DNA of 64,000 nucleotides, taken from assembly GCA_963691815.1 (NCBI GenBank), contig OY829662.1, forward strand, positions 21,082,776 to 21,146,775, read 5' to 3'. Below, piece by piece: positions 25,571-36,235 of the stretch. The position numbers and the translations under genes are program-made. The DNA comes from Echiichthys vipera. Its lineage: Eukaryota; Chordata; Actinopteri; Perciformes; Trachinidae. The notes below the pieces were generated by a model, which did not search any database, was not told where the DNA came from, and saw only the letters and a program-made list of their open reading frames with translations. The first letter of the stretch is position 1. Each line of letters starts with the position of its first letter.

Positions 25571-25968
25571 ATCTCATCTCATCTCATCTTCAGCCTCTTA
25601 TCCGGGGTCGGGTCGTGGGGGCAGTAGCTTTAGCAGGGGACCCCAAACTTCCCTTTCCCGGGCCACATTAACCAGCTCGAACTGGGGGATCCTGAGGCGT
25701 TCCCAGGGTTCATCCTTACTAGATGCCTGAACCACCTCAACTGGCTCCTTTCAACGCAAAGGAGCAGCGGCTCTACTCCGAGTTCCTCACGGACGGCTGA
25801 ACTTCTCCCCCTCTCTCTAAGGGAGACTCCAGCCACCCTCCTGAGGAAACACATTTCGTCCGCTTGTACCCGCGACCTCGTTCTTTTGGCCATGACCCAA
25901 CTTTCATGACCATAGTTGAGGGTAGGAACGAAGATTGACCGGTAGATCGAGAGCTTTGCCTTCCTATT
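25571..25968 (-). pseudogene. RTE/Rex3-like LINE 3' fragment, minus orientation
   Basis: The tail (ATCTCATCTCATCTTCAGCC) is at the left. In reverse complement the protein text RTRSRVQADEMCFLRRVAGV and SLRERGRSSAVREELGVEPL is readable, then a deletion fuses WFRHLVRMN to PGNASGSPSSSW. The upstream end reads CCGGTCAATCTTCGTTCCTA in reverse complement. Confidence 0.7.
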
Positions 25969-26191
25969 TTTATAATATTATTAATATTAGAATTATTATT
26001 ATAATTTTATTATTATTATTATTTATATCTAAGAATGAAACCTGAAGTACATGAAGCCTGGTGCTACAAATTCCAATACAGTAGGTGGCGGTGTGAACTT
26101 TAAACGTTGGTTTGCGCTCCACAAATAAATCAGAGAAGAAGAATGTTGTTCTAGTTCGCTTGACTGGCTTCCGGTGTCTATTTCTGTCAAA

Positions 26192-26284
26192 ATGGCTCGT
26201 CCTCTACCATTTAAAATTGCCGTTATTTCCACTGTTTTTTTCGCTGTTTACACGAATTTTGTATGTTGTAACAACGGTAGAAGG
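26192..26284 (+). CDS. emc10: emc10 exon 1 (start and signal peptide)
   Basis: 31 codons, starting MARPLPFKIAVIS and ending CCNNGRR; donor GTAAGT at 26285; ends in phase 0. Confidence 0.92.
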
Positions 26285-29200
26285 GTAAGTGTAAAATTAA
26301 ATTAATTTAACTTTAGCAACTGACTGCGGTTAAGCGGAACCGGCGCCTGTTAGCCAAGCAGTTAGCATTAGCTTTTAGCCGATGTAGAATAACGGTGTTT
26401 TCTGTCTTTTTATCATCAGCTTGGAGATGTCATGGAGACTGAATACAGTGGCTTCTCTGTTCCTCTTGAACACTCATTTGAAGTCGGTGAGGGAGTGTTA
26501 TTTTATTATCATTATGTTGTATGTTAAGCTAACGAAGCAGCCCTGTGCTACCAGCGCTAACGCCATATCCGGAAGGACACACCAGACTCCACTCACAAAT
26601 CTATCGATTTAATATGTTTTGATGTGTGTTGAGGTTAATTTACCTGGTTTAACACAAGTGGAGGTGTTTTCAGAACATTTAACGTGTTCTGTGAAATTCG
26701 GCATGTATAAAAAAACCTCTCAAACATTGTATTTACGTTTTATATTCAGTTATTCATTGATGCAATCTGCTTTGTTCTATTCTTAATGTCTTTATTTTCA
26801 GATTATCACAAATATAATACACACATAGAACAGAGAAGAATGTATATAAAGGCACTCAATTCTCCTTTTAATTCACAAAACAATTTTAAATTATAATGAC
26901 GTAACATAAGAGTACCTGGATACCCAATGAAATAAAAAGGGAAGACAAAACAATACAGTGGATTTATGTCAATCTACTAGTTCATCAAGGGAAGCATCAC
27001 ATCCATAAAGCTAAATCCTCCAAATCTCCACCAAACTTTAATCTCATCAAATTTGAATTCCGTAACTATTTTGAGTCTATCCAGATTATCAATTATTCAT
27101 TCATTCGTCCATCTTCATCCGCTTGTCCCTGTCGGGGTCGCGGGGTGCTGGAGCCGATCCCAGTTGACTTCGGGCGTGAGGCGGGGTCCACCCTGGACAG
27201 GACGCCAGTCTATCACAGGGCACATAGAGACGTACAGAGACAGACAACCATTCACACCTACGGGCAATTTAGAGTCATCAATGAACCTAACACGGGCATG
27301 TCTTTGGACTGTGGGAGGAAACCGGAGAACCCGGAGAAAACCCACACAGACACGGGGAGAACATGCAAACTCCACACAGAAGGGCCCCAGCCGAGATTCG
27401 AACCAGGAACCCTCTCGCTGTGAGGCGACAGTGCTAACCACCACAGCACTGTGTCGCCCATTATCAATCATAAGAAATGTAATTATACCACAGATAAGTT
27501 ACATGACTTTCCTAAAGATTTCTAACAGTATAGCCCGCGTCTTAATTTAAGTTCTTTACATGTATCTATTTTTACTTCATTTATTGTCTTCTTTTTCTCT
27601 ATGCCTTTGTATCTTATTAAGTATTCTTATGTAATGTCGTTATAATTGAATATGTATTGTTTTCTGAAAAGAACTGACTCTTTACACACACATCTATCTT
27701 TGTCAAGTACAATGCCACACTGTTGTGTTTGTACTATATTTGTTCAAATTGCAAATAAAGAATATTAAAAAAACGAAATAAAAAGGTATAGAAAAAAACA
27801 ATAAAGCAAAAGTAAGAACATACAAAGAAATTAAGTTAAAAATTGGGCTATATTGTTGCATTTCTTTAAAAAACAAACAAACATGTAACTTACTGTTTCA
27901 GTGGTATAAGTACATTTGTTATTAATAATTTGGATAGACTCGAAATAATCACGAAATTCAATTTTGAAGGGAATAAAATTTGGCCGAGATTTGGATGGTT
28001 ATGAAATTAGTAAGTTGACGATCCACTGTATTGTTTTGTCTTTGTTTTTATAGCAGGAAATTACGTCTTTGCTTCCAATTTAATTAAGTGATTGTAATGA
28101 AAGTTAGAAAAGCTCTCAACTTTTTTCCAGAACTTCAGAGTCTACTGACACTCCCAGAATAAATGCACAATAACTCTGTTCTTACTGTCTGCTCCGTCCT
28201 CCTTGTTTCAGATGATGTAGCGAAGTTTCGAGTGCGCGGAGCACTGGTGTTGAAAGCTGGAAGGGAGCCTAGCGTCTCATTAGGCCAGAGCCAGCTATCG
28301 GAGGAAGACAGGACCAAACTGAAGGTGATGGGATAGGGTTTATATATAGAGACGCTACAGCTGCAAGAGGATATAAAGAAAATAAAACTAATAGATATCA
28401 CCTTGAAATTGACCCACTCGATCACTTACACTGAGACGATATCTTTTTTTTCTATTACAAGTTCTGAAATTTGACGTTTAAATTTGTAAATGACGCATTA
28501 TATATTATGTAGTATGCTCACAGTCATGACCGAAAGCACGAGGTCGCGGGTACAAGCGGCCGAAATGGGTTTTCTCAGGAGGGTGGCTGGAGTCTCCCTT
28601 AGAGAGAGGGGGAGAAGTTCAGCATCCGTGAGGAACTCGGAGTAGAGCCGCTGCTCCTTTGTGTTGACAGGAGCCAGTTGAGGTGGTTCAGGATCATCTA
28701 GTAAGGATGAACCCTGGGCGCCTCCCTAGGGAGGTGTTCCAGGCACGTCCAGCTGGGAGGAGACCTCGGGGAAGACCCAGGACCGGGGGGAGAGGTTAAA
28801 TCTGCACACTGGCCTGGGAACGCCTCAGGATTCCCCAGTTAGAGCTGGTTAATGTGGCCCGGGAAAGGGAAGTTTGGGGTCCACTGCTAAAGCTGCTGCC
28901 CCCGCGACCCGACCCCGGATAAGAGGCTGAAGATGAGATTAGATGAGTATGCTCACAGACAGCCACAAACCAATCCTGCATTTAACCATAATTTTATTTG
29001 AATTTAATTCCCATTTCCAGCTCTAACATGAGTTCGTACAGGTGCTTGAAATCCTTGGAAATGCTTGAATTTTAATTTTGTGCTTTCAAGGTTTGAAAAG
29101 TGCTCGACTTTTGGATAAAGTACCCAAAAATCCTTGAAATGGACGTTTCTTTCACAACAAAAAGCTATAGAATAGAAATATAATTTAATTTCTCATCCTT

Positions 29201-32200
29201 CTGGTATTAAGAAACAATTTTAGTTGTAGTTGTATATATTAGTTCTATATCATAATACCATCTATTTTGACGTGATTTTAATAAAGTAAAATGAGGAGGA
29301 GGAGGAGATCTTCTTCTTTATTAATCCCGGAAATTAAATTTTTCACTCTGTTATTATACAGGTTACACACACACTGGCCTGAAATACACACACATGCACA
29401 AACAGGACCTATATACATGCAATTAATGGAGAGATGTCAGAGCGAGGGGGCTGCCAATGGATCAGCGCCCTGAGCAGTTGGGGGTTCGGTGCCTTGCTCA
29501 ACAGCACCCCGCCAGTGCCCAGGAGATGAACTGGCACCCATCGACTGAGCTACTGCCGCCTGGTAGAAATGTGTAATTTACCACAACTGTAAGGTGCTGG
29601 AAAAGCTTGAAAATGGCCCTTGAAAGTGCTTTAAAAGTGCTTGAATTTGACCCCAGAAAACGTGTATGAACGCTGTCTAACACACAGTCACACGAACAGC
29701 ACATAAACATGCAATGATTAAAAGCAAAAGTATGCTCTTTTTTTTTACCCATGTTGGTGATTACTGTATGTATTTAATCTGGGCTCATTTCACATTAAAA
29801 AAAACAATTGCACAAAAGGATATTTTTATAAATGTCCCTGATTTTCTTTTTTTAGATGGTGTTGCACCCCACATATTGTTTTAATTTCTTAATAATAATT
29901 TGAATAATAAACATACAACCCTTGGTCAGATCCGCATGCGTCTCTAACACTTGTTTTTCCTTCTTCTTCAGGAAGTGGCTGCAGTGGATGGTCTGTACAG
30001 GATCAGAGTGCCGCGTGTCTTCCTGCAGGCCGACAGACAGACGGAGCGGCAGATGGAGGGTTACCTCACAGCGTTTGTCAGAGCTGTACGTATTTCACTC
30101 ATCCTCACCAGGAAGTAATGCTCAGAAAAACATACTACCTAACACTGCTCAATAAGACTGCGTGAGGGGCCGAGAGAGTTTTAACACATGCCGGGTTTCA
30201 TCAGTGCTTTAGAAGCCGAGCTGCTCTTTGGTTTCACTTCTCTCTAGTTTAATGTGATTTCTCTGTTTGTGAGATAAAAATAGTTCTCTCAGTGCCTTAA
30301 ACAAAGGCACTTTGGGTTGTAAAAATACCAATTTTTTCACGTATAAAAGAGGAACTTTAGGTACAGATTCTGCTTTAGATGTACATTTTTCATAATGGGG
30401 ACATTTTTAGTATTTTGTTTCTAAACAAGACTATGCTTGATCTGATGATGACTATGTTTAACTGAACTTTATTAATTTCATTTATAAAAGATATGAATAC
30501 TTCTTCCACCGTGAGGTGTTTATACTGCATGTTTTTCATTATAAATGGTTTATTGCCATGTATATGTTTGCACATATAAGGAATTTGACTTGGTGATGAT
30601 TTAGTGCATAACAATAAACACAAGATGCAAGTATAAGAGACATATGATGTTAGAATAAGAACATTTACAATAGATTATAAACAGAGATCTATTATTAAAG
30701 TGTCTGTTTTTAATGTGGAAACTATCGTCCAGGGGATGTAAAAGAATAATATATAATATAATAATAGAAAGGATGAGACGTAGACTGGAAGTTTGAATCC
30801 AAGATTGATAGAAATCTTCAGGAAACCTGATTTTAAATAGAAACCACAATAACATGAGCCTGCTCTGATCCTCAGTGTGCCATGGTTGAGTCCCACCTGA
30901 GCGACGTCATCTCCCTCCACACTGACGTCTCTGGGTACCTCATCGGGGTCTCCATAGTGACGTTACCCGGAGCCTGCAGGGGCACCGAGGTCGAGGACGA
31001 GGTCGATCTTGAGGTTTTCAACACCACACTCAGCGTCATGGCTCCTGTCAACGCACCAGGGTCGGTCCTAAATCATGCATTTTAATTGTTGAATATCTGT
31101 AGCTGTCTGTGCATCAATGAAACCCTCTCGAGTAGCCTTTTCCGATGTCTGATTCAGTTCTTTGTATCTTGGCGTAGCAGTTTTGCCTCATTTCCCAGCA
31201 GCTAGAACACGTCCCTCTGCACCGATCACTGCTCTGCCTTTTCAGACACACTTTCTCATTTTGGGGTTTGTTTCAATTCTAATTGGCAACTTTCCCCCAG
31301 ACCTGAGACGGCTCTGTTCCTGGAGCGAATGGAAATGGAAACTGAGAAGAAGGGGAAGAATCCACAAGAGCAGAAATCTTTCTTTGCTAAATATGTAAGT
31401 ACTCATGCTGAACACTTTTGATACGGCCAGTAGGCTGTGCCTGAAGCTATCCTTCACTGACTGGGCTCTGACTATTGTAATGGCCTGTATGATCTGAAAA
31501 TGCTTATTATGCTCCTTTTTTATTTATTTTCTTACTCCACCTTAACCTTTCTTCTATGCTTGAGACACGTGTTTCATTTGTCGCACAAAAGTAGGAAATT
31601 CTTTTTGTGCTCCCCTTTTCACTTTCTGGTTTGTCAGTAAACCTCCACACTCATGCAGTGTTGTGCAAGCTCAACGTTTCATATGAAATGGTTTTATTTC
31701 CCAAATGGAAAAACAGATTAAAAATGGGCTAATACTAGAAATAGAAACAGTTTGTTTAAATAAAAAAAATCCACAAAACAAGTATATTAAATACCAAATG
31801 ACAGTGGTTAGAAATTGGGGGGTTTAATTAAAAGCAATATCAATAAATATTAGTTTGAGCTGTTTCTTAAAACTGTCAATGGAACTTCCGTTCCGAACCG
31901 TCGGTGCATAACTGTGGTTACAGAACATGAGACGTTAAGAAGAAAATCTGTAAAAATGTCAGAGGGAACTGACACTCAGCCTTATATCCGCCAACAAACA
32001 CCTGAATGTTCAGTGTGGAGCATTTAGTGTGTGTCTAATATGAGCAGGGAGTTGTTGTAGAAGATATCCAGTTATAAAAGAGTGGCGTCTAAAAGTGAGT
32101 GAAAGGGTCCAACACTGTGAAAACGTTCCAACATGTTGGAGAGAATCATCCAGCCCTTTCTGCTCAAGTCTGTGGGAAAAAAGTGAAAACTAGTGAATGT

Positions 32201-33747
32201 AACGTTACTAATCTGGACCGAACCGGTTTAAACTGGACTGGAGGACCGAACCGGTTTAAACTGGACTGGAGGACCGAACCGGTTTAAACTGGGCTGGAGG
32301 ACCGAACCGGTTCAAACTGGGCTGGAGGACCGAACCGGTTTAAACTGGGCTGGAGGAGCAAACCGGTTTAAACTGGGCTGAAGGGAGCAAACCGGTTTAA
32401 ACTGGGCTGGAGGACCGAACCGGTTTAAACTGGGCTGGAGGACCAAACCAGTTTCCTGTCTACACCTGCTGGGGAGATGCAGTAGTGACCCGGATGTAAC
32501 TCCAGTTGTATGAGGCGTGCTCAACCTGAATATTTCACATAGAAAGTAGCCTGACATGTTTTATTTTCCTTTAATGGTGTCCAATAATAAATAAACTCAT
32601 CAATAATCGTTGAAACCGTGATATTTCCTCTTACAATACCTGCGATATCTCACAGTCCTGTGATTGTTCTGCTTTGCTTTCACACCATAAAGAAACCGCA
32701 CCAAAGTCTGTTTGGAACTGGCCCCAGACCCCCTTTGTTAGGTGGTCTAGGGCCCAAAAAGGAGGGTCCACTCCAAACCCTTTTCAGCCTGAGCCCAGCT
32801 CTGTCCTGCCCTCGCTGCTGTAGTTATCCAAGATGTTTCTGCCCACAAAGTTCAGTTTTAAACTTAATTCAAATCCGTGTTTGTCTAAAAGCAATGGTGA
32901 GATTCCTTTGACATTTAGAGCTGTTAGTTGATTTTTTTAAACTGGGGCTTTTGTGACCTGTCTCTTTGCTCGTCTGTGCGTGTGTGTGTCTTTGCTATGT
33001 TCAGTGACCTGTGTTGACTCTGTGCTGCATCCTGTGACCGTGTGTTGACTCGGTGCTGTGCTGTGTTCCAGTGGTATTTGATTCTGGGAGGTGCAATCTT
33101 CCTCATGGTCACCAACTCAGCACAGCCCCCAGCAGGGGGAGGCAGAGAGCAGAGCTGATTCCCACTGAAGTACTGTTTTCTTACTCGTGGCTTGTTCTGT
33201 CCTCCTTCCTCCTTTTTGTCAACTTATTTATTTAACATCTAAGCAACATGACTAACTGAAACCCGCAGCCTTCTTTCCCACTTGTTCCCTCTTTAATGTT
33301 TTTTGTTTTTCAGGTGCAACGCCAAATACATTCCAGACTGATAAATGCAAAGCTACAATTGGAAGCCTCCATATTAAAACATCAAGAAATCTGAAATCTT
33401 ATTTGCTAGTGTGACTACGTTGAGCATGTGTTTGGTGTTGACCCTGACCCTGTCGACCCTTCTTCGTCCTCTTCTTCTTCTCTCACCCACTTTTAACTTC
33501 TCTTCTGTTCAGAAAATAAATAGAAGCTAATCTGGGATGACCAATCTGGGGCTGACCACTGTGATCGCACTTTTAAAAGTTGTTGTCCTTTAAAAACAAT
33601 TATTGTCGTATTTACCTCCCATTGTTCTCTTGTCCTCACCAGTGGATGTACATCGTGCCGCTCGTCCTCTTCCTCATGATGTCTGGTGCTCAGGACCAAT
33701 CGGGCGGAGGAGCCGGGGGCGGAGCGGCCAATGGAGGTGGCCGATGA
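26192..33747 (+). CDS. emc10: ER membrane protein complex subunit 10 (EMC10), two C-terminal isoforms
   Basis: EMC10 is a lumenal/membrane subunit of the ER membrane complex, which inserts tail-anchored and multipass proteins. Six common coding exons (26192-26284, 26420-26486, 28212-28324, 29972-30085, 30876-31060, 31301-31394) give 222 residues and join to either 33072-33158 or 33643-33747, for 250 or 256 residues; all phases fit. Visible: signal peptide (residues 1-26, hydrophobic core IAVISTVFFAVY), beta-sandwich part with FRVRGALVLKAGREP (about 58-72), YRIRVPRVFLQ in exon 4, a Cys pair (C130, C163), an N-glycosylation site NTT (178-180) and the hallmark KNPQEQKSFFAKY just before the tail. 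The human protein has the same two tails (secreted HSS1-like and membrane HSM1-like). The start ATG is in AAAATGG context. Identification is by recognition of these motifs; very sure. Confidence 0.95.
26420..26486 (+). CDS. emc10: emc10 exon 2
   Basis: The acceptor TTATCATCAG precedes it. It encodes LGDVMETEYSGFSVPLEHSF-EV plus one base; donor GTGAGG. Confidence 0.92.
26775..27086. repeat. Repeat arm in emc10 intron 2, inverted copy at 27925-28055
   Basis: Positions about 26940-27085 (GACAAAACAATACAGTGGAT ... GAGTCTATCCAGATTAT) return in reverse complement at about 27930-28050 (GGATAGACTCGAAATAATCA ... ATCCACTGTATTGTTTTGTC). The two arms are probably opposed 3' ends of one unrecognised retroelement family, and they enclose the SINE at 27087. 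Confidence 0.55.
27087..27462 (-). repeat. tRNA-derived SINE (family A), best full-length copy
   Basis: Read on the minus strand: head GGGCGACACAGTGCTGTGGT, A-box-like GGTTAGCACTGTCGCC, B-box GGTTCGAATCTC. Then come GCATGTTCTCCCCGTGTCTG, CACAGTCCAAAGACATGCCC, ATTTGCCCGTAGGTGTGAAT-like body, CTGGCGTCCTGTCCAGGGTG and the tail GGGACAAGCGGATGAAGATG followed by (GAAT)n. It lies in emc10 intron 2. The long overlapping open frames on both strands are artefacts of the repeat. Confidence 0.8.
28212..28324 (+). CDS. emc10: emc10 exon 3
   Basis: The acceptor CCTTGTTTCAG precedes it. It encodes DDVAKFRVRGALVLKAGREP and then SVSLGQSQLSEEDRTKLK; donor GTGATG; phase 0 end. Confidence 0.93.
28522..28946 (+). 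pseudogene. RTE/Rex3-like LINE 3' fragment in emc10 intron 3
   Basis: It begins GTCATGACCGAAAGCACGAG and encodes the C-terminal reverse-transcriptase text (RTRSRVQAAEM, LRRVAGVSLRERGRS). It continues to CCCCGCGACCCGACCCCGGA and a short GATGAGATTAGATGAG tail. Frameshifts are present, e.g. after GTTCAGCATCCGTGAGG. Confidence 0.7.
29037..29680. repeat. Dispersed repeat, family D, split by an insertion
   Basis: 29037-29298 (CAGGTGCTTGAAATCCTTGG ...) and 29574-29680 (TAGAAATGTGTAATTTACCA ... AAGTGCTTTAAAAGTGCTTG) are two halves of one repeat. The uninterrupted reverse-complement copy at 56040-56310 shows them contiguous. The 29300-29573 segment is a later insertion. Confidence 0.6.
29300..29573 (+). 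repeat. Dispersed repeat, family E
   Basis: It starts CTTCTTTATTAATCCCGGAA and includes CTCTGTTATTATACAGGTTA, AACAGGACCTATATACATGC and the end GACTGAGCTACTGCCGCC. It matches 49028-49222 in the same orientation. A fragment of the same kind of element (TTCCTTTATTAGTCCCACAA) is at 63298. It is inserted inside family D. Confidence 0.6.
29972..30085 (+). CDS. emc10: emc10 exon 4
   Basis: 38 codons: EVAAVDGLYRIRVPRVFLQA, then DRQTERQMEGYLTAFVRA. Acceptor TTCTTCTTCAG, donor GTACGT. Confidence 0.93.
30876..31060 (+). CDS. emc10: emc10 exon 5
   Basis: Encodes CAMVESHLSDVISLHTDVSG through VFNTTLSVMAPVNAPG. The acceptor is TGATCCTCAG. The donor that keeps the frame to exon 6 is GTCGGT (31061), off-consensus at +3. 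Confidence 0.88.
31301..31394 (+). CDS. emc10: emc10 exon 6
   Basis: Completes a Gly codon and encodes PETALFLERMEMETEKKGKN then PQEQKSFFAKY, the most conserved EMC10 signature. Donor GTAAGT. Confidence 0.94.
32214..32452. repeat. 28-bp minisatellite in emc10 intron 6
   Basis: About 8.5 head-to-tail copies of a 28-bp unit, GGACCGAACCGGTTTAAACT followed by GGGCTGGA, with single-base variants (GGGCT/GGACT, CCGAA/GCAAA) and one 29-bp unit. The palindromes AACCGGTT and GTTTAAAC overlap inside the unit. Confidence 0.9.
33072..33158 (+). CDS. emc10: emc10 alternative last exon A (proximal)
   Basis: The acceptor TGTGTTCCAG precedes 28 codons: WYLILGGAIFLMVTNSAQPP then AGGGREQS, stop TGA at 33156. 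It corresponds to the human tail beginning WHIILGGA. It fits the phase-0 end of exon 6. A possible polyadenylation signal AATAAA lies at 33515-33520. Confidence 0.88.
   Translation, partial: WYLILGGAIFLMVTNSAQPPAGGGREQS
33515..33520 (+). promoter_or_regulatory. Possible polyadenylation signal for emc10 exon A
   Basis: AATAAA located 357 bp after the exon A stop and before exon B. It is the only canonical signal seen in that interval; use not shown. Confidence 0.4.
33643..33747 (+). CDS. emc10: emc10 alternative last exon B (distal)
   Basis: The acceptor GTCCTCACCAG precedes 34 codons: WMYIVPLVLFLMMSGAQDQS and a Gly-rich end GGGAGGGAANGGGR, stop TGA at 33745. It corresponds to the human transmembrane tail beginning WMYIIPVVLFLMMSG, which is also followed by a Gly run. 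Confidence 0.92.
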   Translation, partial: WMYIVPLVLFLMMSGAQDQSGGGAGGGAANGGGR

Positions 33748-33913
33748 TCAATGACGCACATTTAGCGAACAATAATTCTCTGGAACAGATTTTAATGCTG
33801 TACATAACGCTATTTAAATAGGACAAATGCCTGTCGCACACAACTTAAACTTGTACAGCATGGAGGACGTATTGTGCCCTGCAGATGACTGCATTTTTAA
33901 TAACTAATGTGAA

Positions 33914-33919
33914 AATAAA
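33914..33919 (+). promoter_or_regulatory. emc10: Polyadenylation signal of emc10
   Basis: AATAAA 167 bp downstream of the exon B stop, followed by a T-rich stretch (CCTTTTTTGTATGT at about 33940). Confidence 0.65.
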
Positions 33920-34417
33920 AGTATTTATAACTTGACCTGCCTTTTTTGTATGTCACTCCAACTGAAGAGTTTCAGAATTTAGTTCTTAGCCGCAGCTTCT
34001 CTTTTGTTTAGTTTAACATCAGAAGAATAATAGAAAACTAAATGAAATATACAAACAATAGGCAGTAGGTGCGTGGTATATAATCAGAAAAAAAGATCTG
34101 ATTGTGGCTCCATATTGTAAAATGGTAATCATGGTTTTAGTGTAGACAGTATTGTGGAGTGTCATTTACGGTTGGACAAATGATGTATTTAACGTTTCTA
34201 AATCTCAAAACAGTCTTGATCTAATAAACTGGGTCTGGGTGCAAAGGTGTGACTCGTGTGGATTCAATGAGCCCAGTTGTCTTCATGTGTGATGATGTAT
34301 GTCTCCATAGTAACCGTGTCATTGTAGTGAGGGCGTTTATTTTTTTGTCTAAACTGAGCTGTTGTGACCTCAAGGATAATCGCAGACTCATGAAACTTGA
34401 CAACCATAAACTAGAGC

Positions 34418-34507
34418 CCTACATTAACCAGCTCTAACTGGAGGATCCCGAGGCGTTCCCAGACCAGTGTGGAGATACAATCTCTCCACCTGGTCCTGGG
34501 TCTTCGC
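34418..34507 (-). mobile_element. RTE/Rex3-like LINE fragment
   Basis: ACATTAACCAGCTCTAACTG, GAGGCGTTCCCAGACCAGTG, GAGATACAATCTCTCCACCT. This is the reverse complement of the region just before the 3' tail of the 23090-23748 copy. Confidence 0.55.
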
Positions 34508-34683
34508 TGATTAATTAGTTAATTCCGACTTGTTATAAGCTGCAATAATTTGCACTTGACAATGAAAAAGATACCTGTTTAATAAACATTTGGATGCGAA
34601 GCTTTCTTTAACCAAATCAAAACAAAGACGTGAAATAGTAGCCTCATGCCGTTAAAATGGCAACTGCTGTTTACATTGATGAT

Positions 34684-35156
34684 TTAAAGGTCCTATATTG
34701 TAAAGAAAATTTGATTTCCATGTATTTTTTGTAATAAAGCCGGTTGAGGTGCTAAATAATACTGAAAGAATCAAAACACTCGACCCACAGAGAAATGCAC
34801 ACAGTCCGTATTCAGAAACTGTGCTGTAAGGACTTCCTGTACCGTTGTGATGTCACAACTATACTATATGAAGGTAGAAAGTGCTGCTGCAGTGCTGTTA
34901 CAGTCTTTCCCCGGCTGCACTGATGGTGCACAGATTCAGAAGACCTGTACACGCCAACCAATCAGAGCAGACTGGTCATTTTCAGGAGGGGTTCTTAAAG
35001 AGACAGGCACTAAAACAGAGTGTTTCAGACAGAGGGTGAATCATGTATATTCAGTCAGACAGGATGAGACAAAGAATTAAAGCATGTAAACATGTTCTAG
35101 TAGAAACCCAAAAAACACATATGACCCTGGAAATGAGCAGAATATGGGACCTTTAA
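34684..35156. mobile_element. TTAA-flanked MITE (piggyBac-like)
   Basis: Ends TTAAAGGTCCTATATT and AATATGGGACCTTTAA are near-perfect inverted repeats ending in TTAA. The 473-bp interior includes CCAACCAATCAGAGCAGACT and TCTTAAAGAGACAGGCACTA. Related copies lie at 47036-48345 (reverse, interrupted) and 51640-51830 (left end lost). No transposase is present. Confidence 0.7.
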
Positions 35157-36235
35157 CTGCAAGGTCATAAATCCTGCAAAAGCAAGCTACTTGGGCACAA
35201 CATCAAACAGACAGTCCAGTCCAAACCAAAGGAAGACGCGCATCAGCCATCTGCCTCAGACCCTGACCACTACCACCCGTGTCTTCGTCCACCTATCTGT
35301 GTATTTATAAGCATGAGTCAGGAAGAGAGATCACAGGTTCAAAACGGCCATGGCTTTAGAAACAGAATGTCCCTAAATCCCTGGGTCAACATCGCCTCTC
35401 CTCTTCCTCGTGTCAGTCACTCTGGCTGCTTTTAGTCCCCGGTGTCAAACTGTGAGGAATATCCTTTTTATTTTAGGAGGCTCAGCAATTGAGCTTCAAC
35501 ACGTCGGTGCCCTCTGGCCCCGTCCAATCACTGCGCTGGCCTTTTCTCAGAACGACCCGCCGCCCTGCTCTGCGGCCGCTCCTCTACAGCCTGCGCCCCG
35601 CTGTACGACATGAGAAATCAGGTGATAACAACAGCTGAGGGAAACGGGAGAGTCGGAATAAAGTGAGCCAGACGACAAAAGTCATCTGTTTGAAAAGAGA
35701 TCTGCTTCTGTCAGGAGGGGGCATGTTTCCCACCGGACGAACCAGCTCCTAATTCCACTTTAACAAACAGTCTCAACTCCTTTTTCCCTTCAGCGGATAG
35801 ATCACTGGAGGCCTATCAGCAGGGACTGTGATGTATGATCGTGTACCAGGAAGCGGGAGGACGCTGACACCGAGACACATGATTGCGATGATCTTTAGGA
35901 CGGGAATCATGTGTTTCTGCAGTTACACCGAGGGCCACACATACAGTAAACACATGTTGCTTTCAACAAGTGTGTGTAACAAACTACAGGCTAAAATGAA
36001 CACGCTCCTTGAAATAACAAACCTGTGTTCAAGTGAAATGGTCCCAAAAAGAAATGATAGCATTAGAATGGGAAGCATTTGTCAAAAACTGTACAGAAAT
36101 GGATATTTACTGACTCCCTTTATATTAATATATCTGATGTCATCGACGCAAGTTTGAGTCATTTACACATCGATTTGGAGTTGTGTATTTGGCCTCATCG
36201 GTGTTTGGTATGTGAGTGTAAGTGCACGGGTGTAT
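35157..36235. other. Intergenic DNA, no gene recognised
   Basis: The open frames at 35410-35613 and 35828-36157 lack splice context and resemble no family. Confidence 0.4.

Noticed and set aside
27115..27471. 118-codon open frame and its overlapping partners
   Set aside because: It lies wholly within a SINE; the same frames appear in the other SINE copies with stops.
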